Assembly: GCA_038258425.1 (NCBI GenBank)
Contig: JBBSPV010000013.1
Span: 1-64,000, forward strand
DNA length: 64,000 nucleotides
Source: DATLGB01 sp038258425
GTDB lineage: Bacteria > Actinomycetota > Thermoleophilia > Solirubrobacterales > Solirubrobacteraceae
Direction: 5' to 3'
Shown here: positions 33,889 to 42,466 of the stretch, in pieces
Position numbering within the stretch: the first letter of the stretch is position 1
Layout of the letters: the number at the start of each line of letters is the position of its first letter
Program-made: the position numbers and the translations under genes
Notes under the pieces: generated by a model
What the model was told of the DNA's origin: nothing
What the model saw: the letters and a program-made list of their open reading frames with translations, nothing else
Database searches by the model: none

Positions 33889-35949
33889 ATGTCGTACGCA
33901 TCCGCAGACAGGATCCGCAACGTCGCCCTGGTCGGGCACCGGGGCGGCGGCAAGACCTCGCTCATGGAGGCGCTGCTGTTCGAGGCCGGCACCCTCTCGC
34001 GCCTCGGTTCCGTGCAGGCCGGCACGACGGTCTCCGACGCCGACGCCGACGAGCAGGCCCGCAACATGTCGATCGGCGCGAGCCTCGCCTCCTTCGACTG
34101 GCAGGGCGTCAAGGTCAACCTCATCGACACGCCGGGCGAGCCGTCCTTCGTCGCCGACGCCCTCGGCGCGCTGCGCGTGTGCGAGTCCGCGGTGTTCGTC
34201 GTCAACGCGGTCATGGGCGTCGAGGTCGGCACCCAGCGGCTGTGGGAGCGCGCCGCCGAGCTCGGGGTCGCGCGCCTGCTCTACGTCAACCTGCTCGACC
34301 GGGAGCGGGCCGACTTCTTCCGCACCCTCGAGGGGCTCAAGGCGGCCTTCGGCCCGCACGTCGTGGCCACGGAGATCCCGATCGGCGCCGAGCACGACGT
34401 GCGCGGCCTCGTCGACCTGATCGACATGCAGGCCTTCGAGTACCAGGGGGCCGGCCAGGACAACCGCCGCGCGATCCCGATCCCCGACGACCTCGCCGAG
34501 CTCGCCCAGACCTACCGCGACCGCCTGATGGACGAGGTGGCCGAGACCTCGGAGGCGCTGATGGAGCGCTACCTCGAGGGCGAGGAGATCGCCCACGCGG
34601 AGATCGTCCACGCGCTCGAGGACGGCACGGAGCACGGCCGCCTGTTCCCCGTCACCTGCGGCGTCGCCACCGCGCACCTCGGGGCGGACCGTCTGCTGGA
34701 CGCGATCGTCGAGGACCTGCCCTCGCCGGCCCAGCGCGGCGCGGTCGAGGCCGACGGCGTCACGCTCGTGCCCGACGCGGACGCGGAGACCTTCGCCTAC
34801 GTGTTCAAGACCCGCGCCGACCCGTTCGCGGGCCGCGTGAACCTCTTCCGCGTCTACCAGGGCCGGATGGACCACGACACGCACGTCATGAACACCCGCA
34901 CCCACCACAAGGAACGGGTCGGCCAGCTGCTCGTGCCCCAGGGCCGGGAGACCACCCAGGTCGACGCCCTCGGGCCGGGCGACCTCGGTGCCGTGGCCAA
35001 GCTCAAGGAGACGCGCGCCGGGGACTGGCTCGCGGCGCGCGACCAGCCCATCGCCATGCCGGCCATCAAGCTGCCGGCGCCGGTGATGGCCTTCGCCATC
35101 GAGCCGGCGCGCAAGGGCGACGAGGAGAAGATGCACGTCGCGCTGCTGCGGTTGCAGGAGGAGGACCCGACGATCGACCTGCACCGCGACCCGCAGACGG
35201 GGGAGCAGATCGTGGCCGGCCTGTCCCAGCTGCACGTCGAGGTGCTCGTCGGCCGCCTCAAGGACCGCTTCGGGGTCGAGGTCGAGCTCCACGCCCCACA
35301 GGTCCCGTACCGCGAGACGATCCGCAAGCCGGCGACCGCCCACGGTCGCCACAAGAAGCAGACGGGCGGGCGAGGGCAGTTCGGCGACTGTCACATCACC
35401 ATCGAGCCGTTCGAGGGCGGCGACTTCGAGTTCGTCAACGAGATCAAGGGCGGCGTGATCCCCGGCAGCTACATCCCCGCCGTGGAGAAGGGCGTGCGGG
35501 AGGCGATGGCCTCCGGTGCGCTCGGCGGCTTTCCGGTGCGGGGAGTGCGGGTGCGGCTCTTCGACGGGTCCACCCACCAGGTGGACTCCTCCGAGATGGC
35601 CTTCAAGCTCGCGGGCGCCCTCGCCATGCGCGAGGCGCTCGCCGCCGCGGCGCCCGCGCTGCTCGAGCCGCTCATGGCCGTCACCGTCTCGACGCCCGAC
35701 CAGCACGTCGGCGATGTCATGGGCGATCTGTCCGCGCGCCGCGGCCGGCCGCTGGGCACCGAGGCGGTGGGCGGCATGACCGAGGTGCGCGCCGAGGTGC
35801 CGATGGCCGAGCTGCTGACCTACGCGCCCGACCTGCGCTCGCTCACCGGTGGGCAGGGCGAGTACACCATGCAGCTCGCCCGCTACGAGGAGGTGCCGGC
35901 GCACCTCGCGCAGAAGGTGTGCGCGAGCGCCGTGGCGACGCCCTCGTGA
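33889..35949 (+). CDS. Elongation factor G-like GTPase (EF-G2 type)
   Basis: 686-aa translational GTPase with the full EF-G domain order. P-loop GHRGGGKT (16-23), G3 DTPG, domains II-V including TGGRGQFGDCHI and VNEIKGGVIPGSYIPAVEKGV. Differences from canonical EF-G: the G4 motif NKMD is NLLD (VNLLDRERADF), and the switch I segment reads ARNMSIG. These deviations and the missing rpsG/tuf neighbours identify the second, EF-G-like paralogue whose role is not settled. Strong RBS and a TTGACA promoter suggest decent expression. Confidence 0.88.
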   Translation: MSYASADRIRNVALVGHRGGGKTSLMEALLFEAGTLSRLGSVQAGTTVSDADADEQARNMSIGASLASFDWQGVKVNLIDTPGEPSFVADALGALRVCESAVFVVNAVMGVEVGTQRLWERAAELGVARLLYVNLLDRERADFFRTLEGLKAAFGPHVVATEIPIGAEHDVRGLVDLIDMQAFEYQGAGQDNRRAIPIPDDLAELAQTYRDRLMDEVAETSEALMERYLEGEEIAHAEIVHALEDGTEHGRLFPVTCGVATAHLGADRLLDAIVEDLPSPAQRGAVEADGVTLVPDADAETFAYVFKTRADPFAGRVNLFRVYQGRMDHDTHVMNTRTHHKERVGQLLVPQGRETTQVDALGPGDLGAVAKLKETRAGDWLAARDQPIAMPAIKLPAPVMAFAIEPARKGDEEKMHVALLRLQEEDPTIDLHRDPQTGEQIVAGLSQLHVEVLVGRLKDRFGVEVELHAPQVPYRETIRKPATAHGRHKKQTGGRGQFGDCHITIEPFEGGDFEFVNEIKGGVIPGSYIPAVEKGVREAMASGALGGFPVRGVRVRLFDGSTHQVDSSEMAFKLAGALAMREALAAAAPALLEPLMAVTVSTPDQHVGDVMGDLSARRGRPLGTEAVGGMTEVRAEVPMAELLTYAPDLRSLTGGQGEYTMQLARYEEVPAHLAQKVCASAVATPS

Positions 35950-35963
35950 CGACGGGCGGGGCG

Positions 35964-35969
35964 TACACT
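35964..35969 (+). promoter_or_regulatory. Probable -10 element of the zinc-ribbon orphan (TACACT)
   Basis: TACACT ends 6 bases before GTG 35976, fixing that codon as a leaderless start. Confidence 0.45.
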
Positions 35970-35975
35970 CGCCGC

Positions 35976-36713
35976 GTGTCGCCCCTGCGCCACCGCGATA
36001 TCAAGACCAACCGCGCGGACGTCGTCTGCGACGTGTGCGGGCGGACGCTGCTGCGGGGCGAGGACGCCGAGCCCTTCCTCGCCGGAGGTCAGCGGCGGCT
36101 CGTCTGCGAGCTGTGCACCGTCCGTGCCGCGCACGAGGGCTGGATCCGCGAGTCCGGCGCCGACGAGCTCGAGACGCGCGTGCCGCGCCACGACGGGCGG
36201 CGCGGCCTCATCGGGCGCCTGCGGGCCCGGCGGGAGACGGGCGAGCCCGTCGAGGACGAGGCGCTCGAGGAGGAGCTGCATCCGGCGCTCGCGGCCGAGC
36301 TCGAGCACCATCCCGTGGTGACCGAGCGCCCGCGGCGCCCGCCGCCCCCGCCGCCGCCGGATCCCGCGCGCGAGTCCCGCCAGGTGCGGGCGGTGCCGAC
36401 CAACGCCGAGCTGAAGATGGAGCGCGCCATCGACGTCTTCAACGGCTCGGAGCACCCGCGCACGGTGGCCGGTGTCGCCCGCTCGCTCGGGATCCCCGAG
36501 GTGAGCGTCCGGACGTCGGAGCCCGAGCCGAGCGTCGTCTCGATCTACGTCATGTGGGAGCTCAGCTGGTACCGCTACGAGGTCGACCTCTCCGACGAGG
36601 CCGGCGGCGCGCGGCGGGTCGCCCAGGGTGCCGAGCTCGGCGAGCTGGAGTCCGGCGTGCGGGTCATCAACGCGACCGCGGACGAGCGGGGCAACGTCGC
36701 GCTGGCCGGCTGA
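35976..36713 (+). CDS. Uncharacterised protein with N-terminal zinc-ribbon-like motif
   Basis: 245 aa, not recognised. Residues ~15-45 carry CDVCG ... CELC, two CxxC knuckles spaced as in zinc ribbons. A charged linker contains a Pro-only run, and the C-terminal ~110 residues (NAELKMERAIDVFNGSEHPRTVAGVARSLG, VSIYVMWELSWYRYEVDLSD) include an HTH-like helix pair followed by beta strands. Could bind nucleic acid, but nothing proves it. It follows the EF-G-like gene by 26 bases yet has its own -10. Confidence 0.6.
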   Translation: MSPLRHRDIKTNRADVVCDVCGRTLLRGEDAEPFLAGGQRRLVCELCTVRAAHEGWIRESGADELETRVPRHDGRRGLIGRLRARRETGEPVEDEALEEELHPALAAELEHHPVVTERPRRPPPPPPPDPARESRQVRAVPTNAELKMERAIDVFNGSEHPRTVAGVARSLGIPEVSVRTSEPEPSVVSIYVMWELSWYRYEVDLSDEAGGARRVAQGAELGELESGVRVINATADERGNVALAG

Positions 36714-36741
36714 AGCGGCGACGCGGCCGTCGGACGGTGGC

Positions 36742-36747
36742 TAGGAT
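36742..36747 (+). promoter_or_regulatory. Probable -10 element of the 77-aa gene (TAGGAT)
   Basis: TAGGAT ends 9 bases before ATG 36757. Confidence 0.4.
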
Positions 36748-36756
36748 GCCCGCGCG

Positions 36757-36990
36757 ATGATCTACTCCGTGGTCCCCGAGGAGCTCACGGGCGAGCTCTA
36801 CGACCGGCTCGTCGACTACTACGACGGCGACCCGAACGTGACTGTCATCGTGGACCGCCGCCGGTCCTCCCGCCGCGCCGCCGGCCCGGCCGAGGGCGGC
36901 GGCCAGCGAGAGCGGCGCGACCGCCGGCGCAGCCGCGTGCCGGGCGAGTTCCCGCCCATCGACGCCCCCGCCGGCGACGACGAGCTGTAG
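36757..36990 (+). CDS. Small basic uncharacterised protein
   Basis: 77 aa. The ordered N-terminus (MIYSVVPEELTGELYDRLVDYYDGDPNVTVIVDRR, given here as separate segments: helix ELYDRLVDYY and strand VTVIVDRR) is followed by a disordered Arg/Gly-rich tail ending acidic. The -10 element, ATG and a hairpin pair after the stop support a real gene. Function unknown. Confidence 0.5.
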   Translation: MIYSVVPEELTGELYDRLVDYYDGDPNVTVIVDRRRSSRRAAGPAEGGGQRERRDRRRSRVPGEFPPIDAPAGDDEL

Positions 36991-36994
36991 CCCA

Positions 36995-37027
36995 GGCGCG
37001 ACGCGCCCGGGTGGGACGTCAGGTCCC
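36995..37027. terminator. Two adjacent hairpins in a convergent gap
   Basis: GGCGCG-A-CGCGCC (36995-37007) and GGGAC-GTCAG-GTCCC (37013-37027) lie between the 77-aa gene and the convergent membrane protein gene. Placement fits termination from both sides. Confidence 0.4.
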
Positions 37028-37033
37028 GCTCGC

Positions 37034-37618
37034 TCACTTCGTGCGGCGCAGCAGCGCCCGGCGCAGCGGCGGCCGGCTGTGGTCGGTCTGGGCGAGCACG
37101 CCGTTGACCGCCACGAGGCCCGCGCCCGACACGATGTTGACGTTCGCGAGCGCGCCGATAGCGCGCTGGATGCGGGCGGCGCCCTTCGGGGTCTCGGGCG
37201 CCGGCACCGTGCCCGTGTCGACCGGAACCGCGCCCTCTGGGGCCTGTCGCGCGAGCTGGGCCCCGAGGATGCCGGTGGCCACGCCGGACACGACCGCCAC
37301 GCCCATGAGGGCGTCCTTGGCCGTCGAGAGCGTCCGCTCGCGATCGGAGAGCTTGCCGGGCCGCGCCTCGGTGAAGCGCGCGGCGAGCCAGCCGATCGAC
37401 GCGGCGCCCAGGCCGGCGGCGTTGATCGCGTTGTAGCCGTTCCACGCGGCGTTCGTGACCTTGCCACGCTCTGTGTGGCTCTCGATGCGCCGCAGCGACG
37501 GGTTGTGGGCGAACTTGCCGAACATGGAGCCGCCGAGCCAGGCGGCAAGGCCGACGTCGTGGGCGGCGCGGGCGGTGTTCGCGACGGCGTCGCCGCCGGG
37601 ATTGCTCAAGGCTGTCAT
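37034..37618 (-). CDS. Uncharacterised membrane protein
   Basis: 194 aa from ATG 37618 (MTALSNPGGDAV). About four hydrophobic segments alternate with loops: AWLGGSMFGK, AINAAGLGAASIGWLAA, ALMGVAVVSGVATGILGA, ANVNIVSGAGLVAVNGVLA. The FGKFAHNPSLRRI and TNAAWNGYNAINAAG stretches are polar and could face the cytosol. The frame extends upstream as far as 37720 but only this ATG gives a sensible N-terminus. Function unknown. Confidence 0.6.
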   Translation of the reverse strand: MTALSNPGGDAVANTARAAHDVGLAAWLGGSMFGKFAHNPSLRRIESHTERGKVTNAAWNGYNAINAAGLGAASIGWLAARFTEARPGKLSDRERTLSTAKDALMGVAVVSGVATGILGAQLARQAPEGAVPVDTGTVPAPETPKGAARIQRAIGALANVNIVSGAGLVAVNGVLAQTDHSRPPLRRALLRRTK

Positions 37619-37699
37619 CCATAGGTGCTGCCCCGCCCGCTTCGCGCCGACGCGCCTTCCGTCGCCTGACCGCCCCAGAGGCGGTCGGGTCGGCGCGTC

Positions 37700-37705
37700 T
37701 ACGCT
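37700..37705 (+). promoter_or_regulatory. Probable -10 element of the 84-aa gene (TACGCT)
   Basis: TACGCT ends 7 bases before ATG 37713, supporting that start over the longer open frame. Confidence 0.4.
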
Positions 37706-37712
37706 CCAACGC

Positions 37713-37967
37713 ATGGTCATGCTCCGCTACGGGCTGCCGGGGGTGCTCGTCGTCGCGGGCGTCGTCATCTTCGTCACCGTCGACGGGTCCGTGCGCTACG
37801 ACGGCCTGGCGATGTGCCTCGGCTCGGCGCTCGCCCTGCTGGTGCTGACCTTCCTCGTGCGCATCGGCAACGCCGGCGAGCGCGACCGCGACGAGGAGGA
37901 AGCCGCCCGTCGCTACCTCGCCGAGCACGGGCACTGGCCGGACGAGCGGCCACGCCGTCGCGCCTAG
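37713..37967 (+). CDS. Small two-helix membrane protein
   Basis: 84 aa: two transmembrane helices (GLPGVLVVAGVVIFVTV and GLAMCLGSALALLVLTFLV) and a charged C-terminal tail (RDRDEEEAARRYLAEHGHWPDE). Resembles small DUF-type actinobacterial membrane proteins; not assigned. Convergent with the TMEM175-like gene 22 bases away. Confidence 0.55.
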   Translation: MVMLRYGLPGVLVVAGVVIFVTVDGSVRYDGLAMCLGSALALLVLTFLVRIGNAGERDRDEEEAARRYLAEHGHWPDERPRRRA

Positions 37968-37989
37968 CCGGCCGGGACGACCGTCCGGG

Positions 37990-38607
37990 TCAGGCCGCGG
38001 AGCGCCGCCCAGCCCGCCGCCGCACCCGCGGGATGATGAACAGGCCGAGCCACAGCCACTTCGCCAGCGACGGCGACACCGCGTAGGCGACCGGGATCGA
38101 GCCGAAGAAGACGGCCGCGACGATGGCCATGTCGGTGAGCGGGGCCCGTTCGTCGCGCGCGGTGGCCGTGGGTCCCTGGAGCCCGTCGTGGATCGCGATC
38201 GCCTCCGTGATCCCGTCGAGGAGGGCCGCGAGGCCGACGTTGACGGCGTAGAGCGCGACGGCCGGCGCCCCGTCGTAGTCGCCGAGCACCGCGGTGGTGA
38301 ACGGCATCAGCGCGATCAGCGCCAGGAGCACCATGTTGGCGAGGACCAGGCGCCCGTTGGAGCGCTGCAGGCCGGAGAACAGCTTGTGGTGGCCGTACCA
38401 GAACCGGCCCATGACAGCGAAGCCGATCACGTACGTCGTCAGGTCCTTGGAGAGCTTGGACAGCGCGTCGGCGAGCTCGGCCTCCGGCACGGTCGGCACG
38501 TGGACGTTGAGCACCAGCAGCGTGATCGCGATGGCGAAGACACCGTCGCTGAACGCCCCGACGCGATCGAGCTCCTTCTGCTCGCTTGGCGTCGGCGTCG
38601 GGCTCAC
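37990..38607 (-). CDS. TMEM175-like (DUF1211) K+ channel family protein
   Basis: 205 aa with about six membrane helices. The family signature RVGAFSDGVFAIAITLLVLNV (here in two parts, GAFSDGVFAI and AITLLVLNV) opens helix 1; it lines the pore in prokaryotic TMEM175 channels, which are tetramers of such six-helix units. Helix 2 FWYGHHKLF is also characteristic. ATG start. Physiological cation not deducible. Confidence 0.87.
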   Translation of the reverse strand: MSPTPTPSEQKELDRVGAFSDGVFAIAITLLVLNVHVPTVPEAELADALSKLSKDLTTYVIGFAVMGRFWYGHHKLFSGLQRSNGRLVLANMVLLALIALMPFTTAVLGDYDGAPAVALYAVNVGLAALLDGITEAIAIHDGLQGPTATARDERAPLTDMAIVAAVFFGSIPVAYAVSPSLAKWLWLGLFIIPRVRRRAGRRSAA

Positions 38608-38655
38608 GGCCGCGCGGAGCGTAATTCATCGGCCCGTCCGCCACACTTGGGAGCT

Positions 38656-39621
38656 GTGGACGCGTCGGCACCGTTGATCGATCCCGCACCGCGGACCTTC
38701 TTCGGGGTGCCGAGCGTGCCCGACCTCGCGGCGCTCGACGCGCAGGTGGCGTTCCTCGGCGTGCCCTACGACGGCGGCACGCCGCAGCCCGGGCTCGCGA
38801 CCGGCCAGCGGGGCGGCCCCGCGGCGGCGCGGGAGGCGACGGAGGCCCAGTTCGCCTATCCCCGGCCCGGGGCCGCGGGCGACCGGGGCGCCGAGGGCTG
38901 GTACGACGTGGAGACCGATCGCGACCTGCTCGTCGGCGTGACCATGGCCGACGCCGGCGACGTCGCGATCCAGGGCGCCGACACCGACGGCAACCACCGG
39001 CGCATCGCCGGCGCCGCGCGGCGGATCGCTGAGCGCGGGGCGCTGTTGGCCGCCATCGGAGGCGACCACTCCGTCAGCTTCCCCCTCGCGACCGGCCTCG
39101 AGCCGCTCGGACCCTTCGACGTCGTCCACGTCGACGCGCATGCCGACTTCTACGACGAGCTCGACGGCGCGCGGCTCACGGGCGCCAGCCAGCTGCGGCG
39201 CCTGGCGGAGCTCCCGCACGTCGGCACGGTCACCGCTCTCGGGATCCGCAACGTGGACCGGGCGGAGATGGAGGCCATGCGGGAGCTCGGGGCCCGGTGG
39301 GCGACGACGCTCGACGTGCTCGACCGCGGACCCGGCGACGTCGTGCACGAGACGGTCGCGGACGCGGCGGCGCTGTACGTCTCGATCGACCTCGACGTGC
39401 TCGACGCCTCGGTCGCTCCCGGGCACTCGCTGCCCGAGCCGGGCGGGCTGGACTACCGGCAGCTGCGCGCGCTGCTCGCCGAGGTGGCGCGCCGCGGGCG
39501 GGTGGTCGGCTTCGACGTCGTCGAGCTCAATCCCGCGCGCGACCCGTCCGGCATCACGTCGCGGGTCGCGACCTGGATCGTCACCCACCTGCTCGGCGAG
39601 ATCTTCGCCCGGCCGCGCTGA
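38656..39621 (+). CDS. Arginase/agmatinase family ureohydrolase
   Basis: 321-aa binuclear Mn enzyme. Metal ligands lie in IGGDHSVSFP, VVHVDAHADFYDE and SIDLDVLDASVAPG; the GFDVVELNPARD segment near the end carries the conserved Asp/Glu pair. GTG start with CACACT at 38642-38647, 8 bases upstream. Could be agmatinase, guanidinobutyrase or a related amidinohydrolase; no polyamine gene is adjacent to decide. Confidence 0.85.
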   Translation: MDASAPLIDPAPRTFFGVPSVPDLAALDAQVAFLGVPYDGGTPQPGLATGQRGGPAAAREATEAQFAYPRPGAAGDRGAEGWYDVETDRDLLVGVTMADAGDVAIQGADTDGNHRRIAGAARRIAERGALLAAIGGDHSVSFPLATGLEPLGPFDVVHVDAHADFYDELDGARLTGASQLRRLAELPHVGTVTALGIRNVDRAEMEAMRELGARWATTLDVLDRGPGDVVHETVADAAALYVSIDLDVLDASVAPGHSLPEPGGLDYRQLRALLAEVARRGRVVGFDVVELNPARDPSGITSRVATWIVTHLLGEIFARPR

Positions 39622-39734
39622 GGGGCGTGTCGCCGTCGGCGCACCGCCGCCCGTTCGCGAGCGCCGCCTGAACGCGCGCCGCCCAGCCGCCCCCGCGACG
39701 GAGGGCTGGCCGGCCGTGCGTCGAAGTCCGCCGC

Positions 39735-40439
39735 GTGAACGACCGCGCCCGCCGGCTGGAGCGCCGGCTCCAGCTGCCGCTGCTCGTCGCCGCGCTGCTG
39801 ACCATCCCCGCGATCGCGGTGGGGGAGTCCGACGTCTCCGGCTTCTGGGCGGGCGTGGCGGACGTGCTCAACTGGGGTACCTGGCTCGCGTTCGTCGTCG
39901 AGGCCGTGCTCATGCTGCGGGTCGTCGACGACCCGCGCCGGTGGCTGCGCGACCATCCGCTGGAGGTCGTGATCGTCGTCCTCGCCCCGCCGGTGCTTCC
40001 CGTCAGCCTGCAGGCCGCCCGGGCGCTGCGGTTGCTGCGGCTGCTGCGGGTCCTGCGGGCCGCGCAGCTCACCCGCCGGCTGTGGAGCGGCGAGGGCGTC
40101 CGGGACGCGGCCGTGCTCGCCGTCCTCACGGTGCTCGCCGGCGGCGAGGCGTTCACCGCGGTGGAGCGCGGCCATCATCCGGGCCAGGTCATCTCCGTCT
40201 GGGACGGGGTGTGGTGGGCCGTCGAGACGGTGACCACGGTGGGCTACGGCGACTTCGTGCCGGTGACCGTCCTCGGCCGCGTCATCGGCATCGTCGTCAT
40301 GATCGTCGGGATCGGCTTCGTGGCCATCGTCACGGCCGGCGCCGCGGAGCGCTTCATCCGCCAGCGCCGGCGCGAGGCCCGGGCGGTGGAGGACCGCTTG
40401 GACGAGATCGTCGAGCGGCTCGACGCGCTCGACCGGTGA
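39735..40439 (+). CDS. Voltage-gated-like potassium channel
   Basis: 234 aa with a helical sensor region and a pore. Residues ~95-115 (ARALRLLRLLRVLRAAQLTRR) form an S4-like helix with Arg every third or fourth residue. The selectivity filter is TVGYGD (168-173) between the pore helix WDGVWWAVETVT and S6. A short C-terminal coiled coil (RREARAVEDRLDEIVERLDALDR) probably helps tetramerisation. GTG start. The 113-base gap before it holds nothing recognisable. Confidence 0.88.
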   Translation: MNDRARRLERRLQLPLLVAALLTIPAIAVGESDVSGFWAGVADVLNWGTWLAFVVEAVLMLRVVDDPRRWLRDHPLEVVIVVLAPPVLPVSLQAARALRLLRLLRVLRAAQLTRRLWSGEGVRDAAVLAVLTVLAGGEAFTAVERGHHPGQVISVWDGVWWAVETVTTVGYGDFVPVTVLGRVIGIVVMIVGIGFVAIVTAGAAERFIRQRRREARAVEDRLDEIVERLDALDR

Positions 40440-40446
40440 GCTCGCC

Positions 40447-40808
40447 GTGTCGATTCTCCGCATCTCGTTCGTCACCAGGGCACCACCCCGACCCCGCCGT
40501 CGGAGGCCTGGGACCACCTCTCCGACGAGGAGAAGGGCGCGGTCTACGCCGCCTACCAGGCCCTCAACGAGACGCCCGGCTTCACCTCCGGCGGCCAGAT
40601 GCAGCCCCCGGACACGGCCACCACCGTGCGGGTGCAGGACGGCAGGACGCTGACCACCGACGGCCCGTTCGCCGAGCTCAAGGAGGCGATCGGCGGCTAC
40701 GGCTTCTTCGAGGCCGACGACCTCGACGCGGCGATCGAGCTCGCCGCGCGGATCCCGGCGGCGCGCATGGGCGGCGCCGTCGAGGTGCGGCCGATGGTGG
40801 AGCGCTAG
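40447..40808 (+). pseudogene. DGPF (YCII-related) protein with a 5' frameshift
   Basis: Frame 40474-40808 reads HQGTTPTPPSEAW...ATTVRVQDGRTLTTDGPFAELKEAIGGYGFF...AARMGGAVEVRPMVER, a complete DGPF/YCII body, but it has no start codon after the upstream stop. GTG 40447 in the next frame gives VSILRISFV, the expected N-terminal strand. Restoring one C at about 40473 would join them as VSILRISFV-HQGTTP. So the gene appears intact apart from a single-base deletion (or a sequencing error). DGPF proteins accompany ECF42 sigma factors, as here. Confidence 0.7.
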
Positions 40809-41989
40809 CCGTCCTCGAGCAGGCCTTCCGCGACCGGTGGGGCTACGTCCTCGCCGCCCTGATCGGCTTCCTCGGCGACTTCGACCTCGCCGAGGACGCC
40901 GCGCAGGACGCGTTCGCGATCGCCGCGGAGCGCTGGCCCCGCGACGGCGTCCCGGCCAACCCCGGCGCCTGGCTCGTCACGACGGCGCGCAACCGGGCCA
41001 TCGATCGCCTGCGCCGCGACCGGACGCTGGCCGCGAAGACCCGCCTACTCGAGGCCCCCGAGGCCGCGGAGGACACCGTGGACGAGACGACCTTCCCCGA
41101 CGAGCGGCTCGAGCTCGTCTTCACCTGCTGCCATCCGGCGCTCGCCACGGACGCCCAGGTCGCCCTGACCCTGCGCACGCTCGGCGGCCTGAGCACGGAC
41201 GCGATCGCCCGGGCCTTCCTCGTCGCCGAGCCGGCGATGGCGCAGCGCCTCGTACGGGCCAAGCGCAAGATCCGGACCGCCGGGATCCCCTTCCGGGTGC
41301 CGCCGCCGCACCTGCTGCCCGATCGGCTCGCCGCCGTGCTCGCCGTCGTCTATCTCATCTTCAACGAGGGCTACGCCGGCCGGGGCCACCTCGTCGCCGA
41401 GGCGGTGCGGCTCGGGCGGGCGCTCGCCGAGCTCATGCCCGACGAGCCGGAGGCGCACGGCCTGCTGGCGCTCATGCTCCTGCACGACGCGCGCCGGGAG
41501 GCGCGCTTCGACGGCGGCGAGCTGGTCCTGCTCGCCGACCAGGACCGGTCGCGCTACGACGCGGGACAGATCGCGGCGGGCCGCGCGGCGCTGCACCGCG
41601 CCCTCGCGCTGCACGGTCGCGGCCCGTACGTCGTGCAGGCGGCCATCGCCTCCCTGCACGCCGACGAGCCACGCGACTGGCCGCAGATCGCGGCCCTCTA
41701 CGGTGAGCTGGCCCGGCTCACCGACTCGCCGGTCGTCGAGCTCGGCCGGGCGGTCGCGGTCGCCGAGACGGACGGTCCCGCGGCGGGGCTGGCGCTCGCC
41801 GACGGTCTCGGGCTCGAGGACTACCGCTACCTGCACGCGACGCGGGGCGAGCTGTTGCGCCGCCTCGGGCGCACGGCGGCGGCCCGCGCCGCCTTCTCCC
41901 GCGCGCTCGCCCTGGTCCACGACGACGCCGAGCGACGCCTGCTCGAGCGCCGGCTGGCCGAGCTCGATCCCTCGCCCGAAGGCCGGTGA
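40808..41989 (+). CDS. ECF42-type RNA polymerase sigma factor with C-terminal extension (start unclear)
   Basis: About 390 aa. Sigma region 2 (LAEDAAQDAFAIAAERWP, NPGAWLVTTARNRAIDRLRRD), region 4 (VALTLRTLGGLSTDAIARAFLVAEPAMAQRLVRAKRKI), then the long TPR-like C-terminal part (DUF6596) typical of ECF42, with the YLIFNEGY motif. ECF42 factors lack an anti-sigma and sit next to DGPF genes. The frame is open to the left but contains no ATG, GTG, TTG or CTG from inside the DGPF gene to the conserved N-terminus. The given start is only the limit of homology, so the gene may be non-functional or use an unusual start. Confidence 0.75.
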   Translation, partial: AVLEQAFRDRWGYVLAALIGFLGDFDLAEDAAQDAFAIAAERWPRDGVPANPGAWLVTTARNRAIDRLRRDRTLAAKTRLLEAPEAAEDTVDETTFPDERLELVFTCCHPALATDAQVALTLRTLGGLSTDAIARAFLVAEPAMAQRLVRAKRKIRTAGIPFRVPPPHLLPDRLAAVLAVVYLIFNEGYAGRGHLVAEAVRLGRALAELMPDEPEAHGLLALMLLHDARREARFDGGELVLLADQDRSRYDAGQIAAGRAALHRALALHGRGPYVVQAAIASLHADEPRDWPQIAALYGELARLTDSPVVELGRAVAVAETDGPAAGLALADGLGLEDYRYLHATRGELLRRLGRTAAARAAFSRALALVHDDAERRLLERRLAELDPSPEGR

Positions 41990-42466
41990 CCTGCGCTCCG
42001 GTCCGTACGACACCCGGGCGCGCGTCGACGCGTGCCGCCGCGAAGCTCGAGGCTCACCTGACCGCGTACGACGCGCTGCGGCGCGAAGCCGGATCCGGGC
42101 CGGCCTCGCCTGAAGCCCACCGAGTCGCGGCTGCACTACGAGGTCGGCGACGGGATCCGGCTGGCTGCGGATGACTTCCGCCGGCCCTCCGAGGCGTTTC
42201 TCGCCGGGCTCGAGCGCCGGTTCGTGTGGCGCCGCGGGCGCTGCACCTCGGCGAGGAGCTCGGCGCCCTGGTCGAGGCTGCGGAGCGCCTCGGCCAAGCC
42301 GGGTCCGGTGCGGCCGGCGGCCGGCAGGAACGCGCGGCGGCGGCCGTTGACCGGCGTGGACGACCCGTCCGTCACGTCGGCCGGCACGAGCACGACGGTG
42401 GCGTCGAGCTTCAGCAGCCGCAGGCCAAGCACGCGCGCCCGCACCGACGCCTCGACGAGGACGCCG
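41990..42466. other. 477-base stretch without a supportable gene
   Basis: No frame has both a plausible start and protein-like composition. On the minus strand around 42250-42480 a frame reads like protein (DGVLVEASVRARVLGLRLL, LDATVVLVPADVTDG) but lacks a convincing start and RBS. It may be a remnant of a gene that once followed the small-protein operon, or an out-of-frame continuation after an indel. No repeat or RNA gene was recognised. Confidence 0.4.

Noticed and set aside
32959..35904. A 981-codon minus-strand frame opposite the sigma factor and EF-G-like genes
   Set aside because: Same explanation: shadow of GC3-biased codons, no recognisable domain.
36142..36400. Proline run in the zinc-ribbon protein as a frameshift or repeat expansion
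   Set aside because: The frame continues into conserved-looking sequence on both sides; Pro-rich linkers are common in GC-rich genomes.
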